Positions 23,005 through 34,943 are shown, counted from the first letter of the stretch. The stretch: DNA of 64,000 nucleotides from Latrodectus hesperus (GCA_037975125.1 JAJQOW010000014.1:19795484-19859483); one strand, 5' to 3'. Program-made: numbers and translations. Notes: generated by a model from the letters alone, not told the origin.

Positions 23005-24140
23005 TGTTCAGTTTGAAAAGCTCCTTTCCCGGAGCTGGAAGGCATGTCATCCGACATCTCCTCGAGCGATAAATCTTCGTCCGAGGGATGTAAGGAAACA
23101 GCGTCAGCCTCCAGGTTTAAGGCTTTACGGGTGGAGATAGAGGGCCTAATTTTGCCCTCTTTTGCAGATTTTAATTTTAAGGCCTTCATGGCTTTAGACT
23201 TAGCCATCGGAGCTTTTCTACGTTGAATAGTTGTAGAGGTTGATTTTGGGCTTTTATCAGATGTGAGGGGTAATTTGACTAGTGGAAGTGAAAGGGCATC
23301 GGTTTGTGTACTAGCTGTTCTGGTGACCTTGGCAGCGACAGATGCATAGCTAACTCCTGCTTGAGGTGTACGTGCTGTAACAGCACGTCTTGCCTCAGGG
23401 TATGAACAATTATTTTTAACTTTAGTGGTTGTGATCTCTTTTTCCAGTATCCAGATAGGACAACTTCTAGCGTAGGAGGGGTGGTCACCTTTACAGTTGA
23501 CACACCTCTCCTTTGCAGTACAAGACGAGCTGTCGTGGCCAACTGCTGCGCAGCGAGCGCAAGTCAGTTTGCCCCGGCAAGCCGCTTTGGAGTGTCCAAA
23601 TCTCTGGCACTGGAAACAACGCAAAGGATTTGGAATGAACGGCCTAACGGATAGATGCATATACGCAGCATTAATATGCTGCGGTAGGTCTGGCGTCGCA
23701 AATGTCAGTACGAGATGTTTAGTATTAATAAACTGCCCATCTCGTCTGATAGTGATGCGTTTTACAGCACAGACCTTTTGATCTATGAGATTTTCTAAGA
23801 TCTCGTCCGTTGGCGTATTTAGCAAATCCTTGGCGGATACCACACCACGTGAGATGTTAAGGTTCATATGAGGTTGGACGGACACCTCAAGGTTAGCTAG
23901 CGTATTCATGTTGCTAATCAGAGCTGCTTGTGCATCTGAAGCAACTTCAACCATCAAATCACCAGAACGAAGTTTCCGAATGCTCTTTACTTCGCCGATA
24001 CTGCCACTGATACCTTTTTGGATTAGGAAAGGGGATACATTATCAAAGGTACCCTCCTTCCTTTTCACAATGTAAAATCTTGCCTTTATTAGCTTAAAAG
24101 TATGCTCCCGTGGGAGAGATGAGAATATTTGTGTTTCCAT
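23001..24140 (-). CDS. RT3 ORF1: gag, intact
   Basis: 379 aa from the ATG at 24140 (METQIFSSLPREHT). Order: N-terminal region with KARFYIVKRKEGTFD and KLRSGDLMVEVASDAQ (residues about 20-165, no recognised motif); three zinc knuckles at about 174-230 (CFQCQRFGHSKAAC, CARCAAVGHDSSSC, CVNCKGDHPSYARSC); a Lys-rich stretch (KAPMAKSKAMKALKLKSAKE); an acidic end (SDEDLSLEEMSDDMP). Gag of this kind coats element RNA and acts as a nucleic acid chaperone in LINEs of the jockey/I type. The stop overlaps the ORF2 frame, so the two ORFs are translationally linked by position. Confidence 0.92.
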   Translation of the reverse strand: METQIFSSLPREHTFKLIKARFYIVKRKEGTFDNVSPFLIQKGISGSIGEVKSIRKLRSGDLMVEVASDAQAALISNMNTLANLEVSVQPHMNLNISRGVVSAKDLLNTPTDEILENLIDQKVCAVKRITIRRDGQFINTKHLVLTFATPDLPQHINAAYMHLSVRPFIPNPLRCFQCQRFGHSKAACRGKLTCARCAAVGHDSSSCTAKERCVNCKGDHPSYARSCPIWILEKEITTTKVKNNCSYPEARRAVTARTPQAGVSYASVAAKVTRTASTQTDALSLPLVKLPLTSDKSPKSTSTTIQRRKAPMAKSKAMKALKLKSAKEGKIRPSISTRKALNLEADAVSLHPSDEDLSLEEMSDDMPSSSGKGAFQTEQ

Positions 24141-24673
24141 ATTTAAGATGGAATATTCGGGACCTGACGGCACCACCCACCACCGAGTCCAACAAGGGGA
24201 TGCAGACCAGCTGCACCAGTGCTAGCCAGGTCCTATACGCTCACAGTACATCCCTGAAGTGGCCTCCACCCTTAACGAGTCACCCAGTAGATGTACCGAT
24301 CGCTTGATCCATAAAGCCGATTGATGTGCTGAGGACCACAACACACCTCCCGTTTACCTGAAGCAGAGGCCAAAGCAATGTGTTGGTCTCTGGAGGCCTC
24401 AATTACCAGGATCCTCCTTTCCAGGGACACGGGTCTCCACGCACGGCAAACACGTGGGTGATTTAGTCCCCAAGAGTAGCTAATAGCAACAGAGCGGCGA
24501 AAGCTACTCAAGGGGAGCCCTCAACCTCTTACGAGGCAACCACACTGAGGGAGAAGAGGAAGAGAAAGCAGAAGAGTAGAAGAGAGAGGAAATTAAAGAA
24601 GAGGACAGATCACTAGGGTACCTCGGGATTGTGACACCCGTGTTTACCTAAAGAAGGTAAACCCCCTGAGGGG
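24141..24673 (-). promoter_or_regulatory. RT3 5' leader, complete
   Basis: 533 nt. Complete terminal hairpins, pyrimidine tract (purine-rich on the plus strand, about 24547-24612) and two short upstream ORFs as described for RT8. Confidence 0.82.
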
Positions 24674-24802
24674 AGCTATTTGAATTAAGAAAGGGGATAC
24701 AGTATCAAAGGTACCCTCCTTCCTTTTCACAATGTAAAATCTTGCCTTTATTAACTTAAAAGTATGCTCCCGTGGGAGAGATGAGAATAGTAATGTTTCC
24801 AT
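24674..24802 (-). CDS. RT2 ORF1: gag, N-terminal part
   Basis: First 40 or so codons of RT2 gag, starting at the ATG of METLLFSSLPREHTFKLIKA and running to the RT3 insertion point at LIQIA. The frame is also open upstream of this ATG (GTG codons in GPEYYILN), but the ATG is the only standard start there. Confidence 0.85.
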
Positions 24803-25307
24803 ATTTAAGATGTAATATTCGGGACCTGACGGCACCACCCACCACCGAGTCCAACAAGGGGATGCAGACCAGCTGCACCAGTGCTAGCCAGGTCCTATAC
24901 GCTCACAGTACATCCCTGAAGTGGCCTCCACCCTTAACGAGTCACCCAGTAGATGTACCGATCGCTTGATCCATAAAGCCGATTGATGTGCTGAGGACCA
25001 CAACACACCTCCCGTTTACCTGAAGCAGAGGCCAAAGTAATGTGTTGGTCTCTGGGCCTCAATTACCAGGACCCTCCTTTCCAGGGACACGGGTCTCTAC
25101 GCATGGCAAACACGTGGGTGATTTAGTCCTCAAGAGTAGCTAATAGCAACAGAGCGGCGAAAGCTACTCAAGAGGAGCCCTCAACCTCTTGCGAGGCAAC
25201 CACGCTGAGGGAGAAGAGGAAGAAAAAGCAGAAGAGTAGGAGAGAAGAAAAGAAAGAAGAGGACAGATCACTAGGGTACCTCGGGATTGTGACACCCGTG
25301 TTAACCT
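24803..25307 (-). promoter_or_regulatory. RT2 5' leader, end-truncated
   Basis: About 505 nt, against 532-537 in full-length copies. The pyrimidine tract, the two short upstream ORFs and the block before ORF1 are present. The terminal CCCCTCAGGGG and GTTTACC/GGTAAAC hairpins are missing, replaced by the target duplication after cgtgttaacc. Confidence 0.8.
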
Positions 25308-25322
25308 TTTTGAACAGGGAAT

Positions 25323-25538
25323 AAGAGTTGGAAGATTCTGGAGGAGGAGTAGACAACCATAGCCAGTTTTTCAAGAAAGACTGCAGTGGCTCTATTTAGA
25401 GTACTGACTGCTAACAGGATCATCTCCTTAGAAATAAGAGTGGTGCATTCCCTAACGGTGTCTCCTGTGATCAATGAGTTGAATTGTGCTTTCTCTGAGA
25501 ACATTGTCAAGAAGTATTGGAGAGCTCATGTATTTAAG
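25323..25538 (+). pseudogene. Decayed host exon, right part, split by RT2
   Basis: Continuation of the stretch ending at 8534. After a TAA, the same frame gives ELEDSGGGVDNHSQFFKKDC and then closes near 25395. A second frame, open from about 25346, takes over and reads TAVALFRVLTANRIISLEI, then SPVINELNCAFSENIVKKYW, up to a donor-like AAG/GTAAATG at 25538/25539. One frameshift between roughly 25355 and 25390 plus one nonsense codon would turn the two parts into a single exon of about 325 nt. Either this is a pseudogene, or the assembly has small errors. The minus strand also has an open frame here (25301-25510), which I consider a shadow. Confidence 0.4.
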
Positions 25539-26243
25539 GTAAATGTTTACCATTAACTTTTGTGTTTGTAATTATAGAGAAAATATTACTTTTTAAAAAC
25601 GTAAAATATCTGTATTTATTTTTGTGTATTTATTTTATCTGTATTTACTTTCCATATTTCTTCAACAAGCAAAATCAAATTTAAGTAAAAAGAAAAAACT
25701 ATATTTTATACACTTCATTTATTGTGCACAGGAATTTATTTTATTCGGTTCTAAGTTTAATTTTGTATTTTATAATAATGGATAAAGTGTGGTGGTTAAT
25801 TATTAATCAGGCTATATATTAATGTATTTTTAAAACTTATTATCCTTAAAATTTCATTTCTGAGCTCTGCATACCATGATTCTTTATGACAATTGTTTTT
25901 AAATGTGAATATTTTATTTTTTGATGAATAACAATACAAATATTTTTCTAACCAAATATTTGAGACAATAAAGCCTCTAAATGAAAAGTTGTTTCATCTA
26001 TTATGAAGTGTTTGAAATAAGTAAACTATAATGCTTCTTATGTTTTAGCTACCTTAATTTTATGTTTGGTTTGACATTTATAAATTCATATGATAGCAAA
26101 CATTTATTAAAGAGCAGTTCCTTAATTTTTTTTAAGATTTATAACACTAATTAAAATGCAGTAATTAGTGTCAATAATAAGATCTCTTAATTTTATGTAT
26201 GTTTTCAAGTATAATATCAGTAACCCTAATTATAAAGAACTTA
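25539..26243. other. Host DNA, AT-rich, probably intronic
   Basis: Begins with the donor-like GTAAATG. AT-rich unique sequence with no reading frame, hairpin or repeat that I can support. Ends at the RT5 tail. Confidence 0.55.
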
Positions 26244-26292
26244 GGTTGGTTGGGTTTTATGGCGCAAGGTCCAAGAACGGACATGCTGCGCC
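26244..26292 (-). repeat. RT5 3' tail and 3'-terminal hairpin
   Basis: Hairpin at 26261-26292 and a minimal tail, ATAAAACCCAACCAACC. Host DNA (aaagaactta) abuts directly. Confidence 0.88.
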
Positions 26293-26490
26293 AAGAATAA
26301 AGTTATGAAGCATATATTTATTTAATATTTTTTTTATTATTTATTTTTTACATTATTTTTTTCAAACCCAAGCAACATTAAAACTTTTAAAATACAAAAA
26401 TCAGTGTATACATTTTACATTAAAATCATATTATAAAGTATAAAATGAAAATCAAAAAAACATATACTATAAAAACTTAGAAAACAAAAA

Positions 26491-29400
26491 TTAAATATTA
26501 TGTATAAAACCTATTGCCCTCAAAAAGGCAAATAGGTTCCTGTGGGGTGATTCCCCAAGCAAATCATATAATGTTAAAATATCACAGTTAAAAAAGTGTA
26601 AACGATATTGGTTAAAATATGAACATGAAATTAAAATATGATAAACAGTGAATGGTTCATCACACGCTTCACACCAAGGATTTAATTCATTTAGAAACAA
26701 ATGTCTATGTGTGAAACGTGTGTGTCCGATACGAAGGCGGGTTAATCTTACATCAGCACTTCGTATCGGTAAAACTGACAATGAGGTGAGGGATGAGAAG
26801 ATGGTATGTAACTTGTTGCCGACCTGCAAGTTCCATGACTCCTGCCAAAGACCATATATAGAACTTTTTATAGCCTTTCTCACATCTGAGAGAGGAACCG
26901 ATGGTAATATTGGATCTGATGCAGCCTTTGCAGCTGCATCTGCTCTCTCATTTCCTTCAAGACCCATGTGGCTTGGTATCCAACAAAATACAATTTCTTT
27001 TCCCTTGCCAGCAAGGGAATCCAATGCTTTAAAAATTTTGGACACAACAGGATGACAGGTAACACTATTGTTTTTCAAAGCTTCAATAATACTCATGCTG
27101 TCAGTATAGATACAATATTTATGGTAATCGCCTGTATTCACATGCTGAAGCGCATAGTATATAGCAGTTGCTTCAGCAGTAAAGATGGAGCAGGACGAAT
27201 GTAGGCTGTAACTAAATGCTGTATTATTAATAAAAACTCCACAGCCCACATGTCCTGCTGTTTTAGAACCATCTGTGAATACAGGTTTGTATAATTGATT
27301 CTGACAGCGATGAGAATAGTACAGCTGCTGAAAAACAATAGGTGTTGTGTCCGATTTTTAAATTGAGCAAAGGTATTTATAAAGGTATTTGTTGGTTCAT
27401 ACCAAGGTGGATAGAGAAATTGATTAGTTGACTCTATCCGAACATCACATAGGTCTGTGAGCCAGAGATGTGATTTGGCTCTTGTGAGAAAAGGTGGGAT
27501 GCTCAATGGACGAGCATCATATAGTCGTTTCAAAGAGGCATTAGGAATCATAGAACGTAACGGATGATCAGGGGTCGACATGATTTTAGCATAATAACTG
27601 AGAGACTGCTGCATACGTCTCAGGTCTAACGGTAATTGATGGCAAACCACGTATAGACTCTGGACGGGGGATGTGCGGAATGCCCCAGAGCATATCCTCA
27701 AAGCAGAGTGATGAACTGTGTCCAATCTTCGTAAAACAGAAGATCTAGCCGATCCATAAACAACACTTCCGTAGTCAATGCGGGATAAAATCAATGACTG
27801 ATAAATTCGAAGTAGTGATGTGCGATCTGCACCCCAAGATGTATTTGACAACACCTTGAGGATATTAAGCGATCGCTCACACTTCTTCCGCAAATGTAAA
27901 ATATGCGGAAGAAAGGTCAATTTTCTGTCAAAGATAATACCCAAGAATTTTATTTCATTGACTACTTGTATTGGAGTGTTGTTGATGTAAATTATTGGAT
28001 CATTATGCAAGCTAGTCTTTCTACAGAAGTGGACACATTTACTCTTGCTTGGTGATAAAGTATGGCCATTCTCAGCACACCATGCAGCAATTTTGTTAAC
28101 TGCTGTTTGCAGTTGTCTCTCAATTAATCGCATATTAGACCCCTCGCATGATATTTGCAGGTCGTCTACAAACAAAGTACCATGTACGGATGATGGAAGC
28201 TGATGAAGAATGTTAGTGATGAAGAGACTAAAAAGTGTGACGCTTAAAATAGAGCCCTGAGGAACACCCTCAGATTGTGTAAAAGTATTGGAAGTATAGT
28301 TTCCAATACGTACTTTAAAACCACGGGAGCATAAAAAATTTTGTAGGAATATCGGCAGATTACCCCGAAAGCCAAAATCATATAATGTACGGAGAATTCC
28401 ACATCGCCATGTACGGTCGTATGCCTTCTCGATGTCAAAGAAAATGGAGACCAGATGGTTCCTCCGCACAAAAGCATTGCGGATTTGGGTCTCCAAATAT
28501 GTTATATTATCAAGAGTGGATCTCCCTTTACGGAAGCCACTCTGATTGATATGTATACAATTATTTTTTCTAAGACATATACGAGACGGGCGTTGACCAT
28601 ACGTTCGAGAGTCTTACATAAGCAGCTCGTCAGAGCAATTGGTCGATAATTTGAAGGATCTGAAGGATCCTTACCAGCCTTTAGGACAGGAATCACTATT
28701 GCTTCTTGCCATAGAGATGGAAATTCATTTTCCGTCCAGATCCTATTGAACAGGTAAAGTAAGTTCAACAGGGAGTCTGGACTCAAATGTTGAAGCATGA
28801 GATAACTGATTCCATCAGGTCCTGGACTGGTATTTTTGGCCTGCTGTAAAGCTTTCTTCAATTCAAACATTCCAAATTCACAGTTGTACGGTAAGACTTG
28901 TCGATGGTTGAAGCGAATTGGTACTCGCTCAGCACGACTCTTAGCCGTCAAAAACGAAGGACTATAAGAGTTCGAGCTTGAGACGTTAGCAAATGCTTCA
29001 CCAAGGACGTTAGCAATACCCGTAGGAGAAGAGTATATAGCAGCTCCGGATTTTAATATAGGAATAGAAAATTCTCTATAAATTCCACTGGCTGCTTTCA
29101 CCCTCCTCCACAACTGCTTACTGGAAGTTGAAGATGTTATTGAAGATACATAGCAGGACCAGGATTCCTTCTGACTTCGACGACGTGCTCTGCGAGCTAA
29201 TGCTTTAGCTCTCTTAAAGGCGATAAGATTCTCCGTTGTGGGGTACCTCCGAAATAACCCCCATAACTTCCTTTGTTTTTTATAAGTTTGTTTATATTCA
29301 GAATTCCACCATGGTTTGCAACGCCGGTGTGGTAAAGAGGAACTTTTTGGTATTGATGCCTCAGCTGCATTTATAATTGTTTCAGTGACTTTAGATAAGG

Positions 29401-30052
29401 CATTATCAATATCATCGATCGTAACCATTTCATTATCAACAACTGCCAATTGTGTAAATATCGTCCAATCTGCCCGACATGTACACGTAAGTAGGTAGAC
29501 GTTGTTCTACACTATTACCTCCAGTCTGGGAGATGACGAGAGGAAAATGATCGCTGTTATGCAGATCATTTCCTACTATTAGATTTAACAATGGCAGAAG
29601 AGATGGAGAACAGATGGCTAGATCGAGAGAATGAAACGTTCTTGTGGGTACATGGAAATATGTCTTCTCGTCGGTATTCAGCAGATAGAGACTATTATCT
29701 GAAATAAACCGCTCTATCTGCCGACCACGAGAATTAGTATCATCATTTCCCCACAAAGAACAATGGCCGTTAAAGTCGCCTAACAACAGAAATGGTGTTG
29801 GCAGCTGATCTGTTAAAGCATCGAGTTCCTCTTGGCGGATGACATCATGTGGTGGCAAATATAAACTACAGACTGTCAACAAACATGATGTGTGAATTCT
29901 CACAGCAACAGCCTGTAGAGTAGTATTCAATGGATGGGCTGTGCTGGGAAAAGTATTAGATGTTAAAATACAAACACCTCCAGACACTGCACCATCGTCA
30001 CCACAGTCTTTTCTAAAGCTTTTAAACCCACGCATGGAAATGTTATTGCTGG
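26491..30052 (-). pseudogene. RT5 ORF2: pol, several frameshifts
   Basis: All domains are recognisable, but not in one frame. Breaks: one T lost near 27355-27360 (between RT and RNase H), one T lost in the poly-T run near 28562-28569 (within RT, before the QSGFRKGRS block), and an extra base near 29479 (cccgacatgtac for cccgactgtac) between endonuclease and RT. The endonuclease piece (29500-30052) contains LLGDFNGH and NSDHFPLVI; its N-terminus is at 35491-35611 beyond RT6. RNase H acidic residues and the CEAC...H...C end are present. Inactive. Confidence 0.88.
30039..30052. repeat. Target-site duplication of RT6 (left copy)
   Basis: aatgttattgctgg, 14 bp, exact second copy at 35477-35490. 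The final GG may also belong to the tail. Target is the endonuclease start of RT5 ORF2. Confidence 0.95.
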
Positions 30053-30111
30053 TTGGTTGGTTGGTTGGTTGGGTTTTATGGCGCAAGGTCCAAAGATGGA
30101 CATGCTGCGCC
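30051..30111 (-). repeat. RT6 3' tail and 3'-terminal hairpin
   Basis: Hairpin at 30080-30111, loop ATCTTT as in RT9 and RT10, then about five AACC units. Confidence 0.9.
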
Positions 30112-30324
30112 AAGAATAAATTTTTCGGAGAATATATTTTATATTATTTACTTTTTTTATTTTATTTATAAATATGTATTTCTTTTGAAAACCCAAGCAA
30201 CATTAAAATTTTAAAAAACAAAAATTAGTGTAGAAATTATTTTAAAATCCATATATAATAGAACATAAAATTAAATAAATCAAATATATATAAATTTTAA
30301 AATGTATAAATATAAATTTAATAA

Positions 30325-33300
30325 TTATATAAAATTTAAAAAACCTATTGCTCTTAAATAAGCAAATAGGTTTCTGTGGGGTGGTTCCCCCAGCAAATCA
30401 AACAAAGTTAAAAGGTTTGTTTTAAAAAATTTAAAACGGTAGACGTTAAAAATGGAACATGATATTAAAATATGATAAATAGTAAATGGTTCATCACACG
30501 TTTCACACCATGGATTTACTTCATTTAAAAATAAATGTCTATGTGTGAAACGTGTGTGTCCGATACGAAGGCGAGTTAATCTAACATCAGCCCTTCGTAA
30601 CGGTAAAACTGATAATGAGGTGAGGGATGGGAAAATGGTATGTAATTTGTTGACGACCTGCAAGTTCCATGATTCCTGCCAAAGACCATATATAAAACTT
30701 TTTATAACCTTTCTCACATCTGAGAGAGGAACCGATGGTAAAATTGGATCTGACGCAGCCTTTGCAGCTGCATCTGCTCTCTCTTGCCTTCAAGACCCAT
30801 GTGGCTTGGTATCCAACAAAATACAATTTTTTTCCCTTGCCAGCAAGGGAATCCAATGCTTTAAAAATTTTGGACACAACAGGATGACAGGTAACACTAT
30901 TGTTTTTCAAGGCTTCAATAATACTCATGCTCTCAGTATAGATACAAAATTGATGATAGTCTTCTGTATTCACGTGCTGAAGCGCATAATAAATAGCTGT
31001 AGCTTCAGCAGTAAAGATGGAGCAGGACGAATGTAGGCTGTAACTAAAAGTAATGTTATTGATAAAAATTCCACAGCCGACATGTCCTGAGGTCTTAGAT
31101 CCATCCGTGAATACAGGTTTGTAAGATTGGTTCTGACAGCTATGAGAAATATATAGCTGTTGAAAAACAATAGGTGTTGTGTCCGATTTTCTAAATTGAG
31201 CAAAAGTATTTATAAATGTATTTGTTGGTTCATACCAAGGTGGATAGAGATATTGGTCTATAGACTCTATCTGAACATCACATAGGTCTGTGAGCCATAG
31301 ATGTGATTTAGCTCGTGTGAGAAAAGGTGAGATGCTCATTGGTCGAGCATCAAAAAGTCTTTTAAGAGAGGCATTAGGAATCATGGAACGTAGTGGGTGA
31401 TGCGGGGTCGAAATAATTTTTGCATAATAATTGAGAGTTTGCTGCATTCGTCTCAGGTCCAACGGTAGTTGATGGCATACAACGTATAGACTCTGGACGG
31501 GTGATGTGCGGAATGCCCCAGAACATATCCTCAAAGCAGAGTGATGAACTGTGTCCAGTCTTCGAAAAACAGAAGATCTAGCTGATCCGTAAACAACACA
31601 TCCGTAGTCAATGCGGGATAGAATCAATGACTGATAAATTCGAAGTAGTGATGTGCGATCTGCACCCCAAGATCTTCCTGCAGAAATGGACACAATTGCT
31701 CTTGCTAGGAGATAGTGTATGGCCATTCTCAGCACACCATGCAGCAATTTTATTTACAGATGTTTGTAATTGTCTCTCAATTAAATTCATGTTGGACCCT
31801 TCACAAGATATTTGCAGGTCATCAACATACAAAGTACCATGTACAGAAGGTGAAAGTTGATGAAGTATGGTACTGATATGAATATTAAAAAGTGTGACAC
31901 TTAAAATACTTCCCTGAGGAACACCTTCAGGTTGGTTAAAAGTATTGGACAAAGACGTACCAATACGAACTTTAAAACCACGGGAGCTTAAAAAGTTTTG
32001 TATAAATATCGCCAAAATCATACATCCTACGGAGAATTCCATAACGCCACGTACGGTCATATGCCTTCTCTATGTCAAAGAAAATGGAAACGAGATGATT
32101 CCTTCGCACAAATGTATTGCGAATCTGCGTTTCCAGGTATGTAATATTATCAAGAGTGGATCTTCCTTTACGGAAGCCACTCTGATTGATATGAATACAT
32201 TTATTTGTTTCTAAGACATGTACGAGACGGGCGTTGACCATACGTTCGAGAGTCTTACATAAGCAACTCGTCAGAGCTATTGGTCGATAATTTGAAGGAA
32301 CAGAAGGATCCTTACCAGCCTTAAGGATCGGAATCACTACTGCTTCGCTCCAAAGTGATGGAAATTTGTTTTCAGTCCAGATCCTATTGAACAATAACAA
32401 CAAGTTCAACAGAGAATCTGGACTTAAATTACGAAGCATTTGATAGCTGATTCCGTCAGGTCCTGGGCTAGTATCATTAGCCTGCTGTAAGGCTCTCTTC
32501 AATTCCAACATCCGAAATTCACAGTTGTAAGGCAAAGCTTGTCCATGGTTGAAACGAATTGGTGTTCGCTCAGCACGACTCTTTGTCCTTAAGAACGAAG
32601 TACTATAAGAGTCGTTGCTTGAGACGCTAGCAAAGGTTTCACCAAGGACATTAGCGATGTCCTTAGGAGAAGAGTGTACAGCAGCTCCGGATTTTAAAAT
32701 AGGAATAGAGAATTCCTTATACATTCCATTGGCTGCTTTCACTCTTCTCCACAACTGTTTACTGGATGTGGAAGAAGTAATTGAGGATACATAGCGAGAC
32801 CAGGATTCCTTCTGACTTCGACGACGAGCTCTGCGAGCTAATGCTTTTGCTCTCTTAAAGGCGATAAGATTCTCCGTTGTGGGGTATCTTCTGAAAAGCC
32901 CCCATAACTTCCTCTGTTTCTTATAGGTGTTTTGACATTCATCATTCCACCAAGGTTTGCAGCGCCTATGTGGTATAGGGGAACTCTTTGGTATTGATGC
33001 ATCAGCTGCATTCTTAATTGTTTGTGTGACTTCAAAAACGGCAATATCAATGTCTTCGATCGAAACCATTGCATCATCAACAACTGCCAATTGTGTAAAT
33101 AACGTCCAATCTGCCCGACTGTACACGTAAGTAGGTAAGCGTTGTCTTACACTACTACCTCCAGTCTGGGAGATGACGAGAGGAAAGTGATCGCTATTAT
33201 GCAGATCATTTCCTACATTTAAATTTAACAATGGCAGAAGAGATGGAGAACAGATGGCTAGATCGAGAGAATGAAACGTTCTTGTGGGTACATGGAAATA

Positions 33301-33813
33301 TGTCTTCTCGTCGGTATTAAGCAGACAGAGACTATTATCTGAAATAAACCGCTCTATCTGCCGACCGCGAGAATTAGTATTATCATTTCCCCACAAAGAA
33401 CTATGGCCGTTAAAGTCACCTAACAACAGAAATGGTGTTGGCAGCTGATCTATTAATGCATCGAGTTCCTCTTGGCGGATGACATCATGTGGTGGCAAAT
33501 ACAAACTACAGACTGTCAACAAGCATGATGTGTGAATTCGCACAGCTACAGCCTGTAGTGTAGTATTTAAATGCTGGGCAGTGCTGGGATAGTTGTTAGA
33601 TGTTAAAATGCAAACACCTCCAGACACTGCACCATCGTCACCACAGTCTTTTCTAAAGCATTTAAACCCACGCATGGAAAAGTTATTGCTAGACTTCAGG
33701 AATGTTTCCTGAAGTGCAACACATGCGGGGTTGTAGGCTGAAATTATAGACTTGATGTCATCATTATGAGAACGCAAACCATGGCAGTTCCAAGAAACAA
33801 AGGAAGTTATTAT
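30325..33813 (-). pseudogene. RT6 ORF2: pol, broken chimera
   Basis: Endonuclease and first half of RT are open (about 31972-33813: WNCHGL, LLGDFNGH, NSDHFPLVI, SPGPDGISYQML, FFDIEKAYDRTW). A deletion of about 18 bp near 32007 removes RGNLPIF-type residues and shifts the frame. A larger deletion at 31672 removes the segment between RT and thumb. A third break near 30783 (ctctcttgcc) lies in RNase H. The RNase H aspartate in YTDSM is Glu here (YTESMSII, about 30930), which would by itself be expected to weaken catalysis. Inactive. Confidence 0.88.
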
Positions 33814-34943
33814 TGAATTTGAAAAGCTCCTTTCCCGGAGCTGGAAGGCATGTCATCTGACATCTCCTCGAGCGATAGATCATCGTCCGAGGGATGTAAT
33901 GAAACAGCGTCAGCCTCCAGGGTTAAGGCTTTACGGGTGGATATGGAGGGCCTAAAATTGCCCTCCTTAGCAGATTTTAGTTTTAAGGCCTTCAGGGCTT
34001 TGGATTTAGCCATCGGAGCTTTTCTACGTGTAGTTGATGTGGATGTCGATTTTGGCTTCTGTACAGATGTAGGGGGTAATTTAACAATCGGTAGTGAGAG
34101 AGCATCTGTTTGTGTACTAGTCGTTCTGGTGACTTTTGCGGCGACAGTTGCATAGCTAACTCCAACTTGAGGTGTACGAGCTGTAACAGCACGTCTCGCC
34201 TCGGGATATGTACAATTATTTTTAACTTTAGTGGTTGTGATCTCCTTTTCCAGTATCCAGATAGGACAACTCCTAGCGTAGGAGGGGTGGTCACCTTTAC
34301 AGTTGACACACCTCTCCTTTGCAGTACAGGACGAACTGTCGTGGCCAACTGCTGCGCAGCGAGCGCAAGTCAGTTTGCCTCTGCATGCCGCTTTAGAGTG
34401 ACCAAATCTCTGGCACTGGAAACAACGCAAAGGATTTGGAATAAATGGCCTAACGGAGAGATGCATATACGCAGCATTAATATGCTGCGGTAGGTCTGGC
34501 GTCGCAAATGTCAGGATCAGATGTTTAGTGTTAATAACTTTATCATCTCTCCTGACAGTAATGCGTTTTACAGCGCAGACCTTTTGCTCTTTAAGATTTT
34601 CTAGTATCTCATCCGTAGGCGTGTTAAGCAAATCCTTCGCGGATATCACACCACGAGAAAAGTTAAGGTTTGTGTGAGGTGAGACAGACACCTCAAGAGT
34701 AGCTAGCATATTCATATTTTCAATTAAATTTGATTGTGTTTTTGAAGCAACTTCTACCATTAAGTCGCCAGAACGTAATTTTCTTATGCTCTTCACATCA
34801 CCGATTGTGCCTTTAATAGCTTTTTGAATGAGGAAAGGGGATACTGTATCAAAAGTACCCTCTTTCCGTTTGATTACATAAAATTGTGCATTCAAAATAG
34901 ACAATGTGTGCTCCCGTGGGAGAATAGAAATGTTTGATTCCAT
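33810..34943 (-). CDS. RT6 ORF1: gag, intact
   Basis: 377 aa from the ATG at 34943 (MESNISILPREHTLSILNA) to the stop at 33810. N-terminal region, three zinc knuckles (CFQCQRFGHSKAAC, CARCAAVGHDSSSC, CVNCKGDHPSYARSC), a Lys-rich stretch (KAPMAKSKALKALKLKSAKE) and an acidic end. The stop TAA overlaps an ATA of the -1 ORF2 frame. Since pol is dead, only gag could be made from this copy. Confidence 0.92.
   Translation of the reverse strand: MESNISILPREHTLSILNAQFYVIKRKEGTFDTVSPFLIQKAIKGTIGDVKSIRKLRSGDLMVEVASKTQSNLIENMNMLATLEVSVSPHTNLNFSRGVISAKDLLNTPTDEILENLKEQKVCAVKRITVRRDDKVINTKHLILTFATPDLPQHINAAYMHLSVRPFIPNPLRCFQCQRFGHSKAACRGKLTCARCAAVGHDSSSCTAKERCVNCKGDHPSYARSCPIWILEKEITTTKVKNNCTYPEARRAVTARTPQVGVSYATVAAKVTRTTSTQTDALSLPIVKLPPTSVQKPKSTSTSTTRRKAPMAKSKALKALKLKSAKEGNFRPSISTRKALTLEADAVSLHPSDDDLSLEEMSDDMPSSSGKGAFQIQ

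Larger units (their letters stand above)
13471..24673 (-). mobile_element. RT3: full-length LINE copy, split by RT4
   Basis: Inserted in RT2 ORF1 (16-bp duplication). Two parts, 13471-16788 and 22365-24673, together about 5.6 kb. Complete 5' terminus (ccccctgagggg read on the plus strand, ending at 24673), complete leader, ORF1, ORF2 and tail. Both ORFs look open if RT4 is disregarded. It belongs to the subgroup whose RT reads LPIFLQNFLCSRGFKVRIGN and FVDD instead of YVDD. Confidence 0.95.
8535..25307 (-). mobile_element. RT2: LINE copy, near full length, split by RT3
   Basis: Two parts, 8535-13470 and 24689/24690-25307, separated by RT3. The 15-bp target duplication ttttgaacagggaat lies at 8520-8534 and 25308-25322, showing insertion into host DNA. 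The 5' end lacks about 28 nt: the leader stops in cgtgttaacc, so the terminal hairpin is missing. It has a distinct sequence and more coding damage than most copies, and it is the outermost element of its nest, both consistent with being oldest there. Its 3' hairpin has the gctt/aagc form shared with RT7. Confidence 0.93.

Noticed and set aside
25301..25510. Minus-strand open frame over the host exon region
   Set aside because: It runs through the RT2 duplication into leader sequence and has no splice-site support. The plus strand explains the flanking GTAAATG better.
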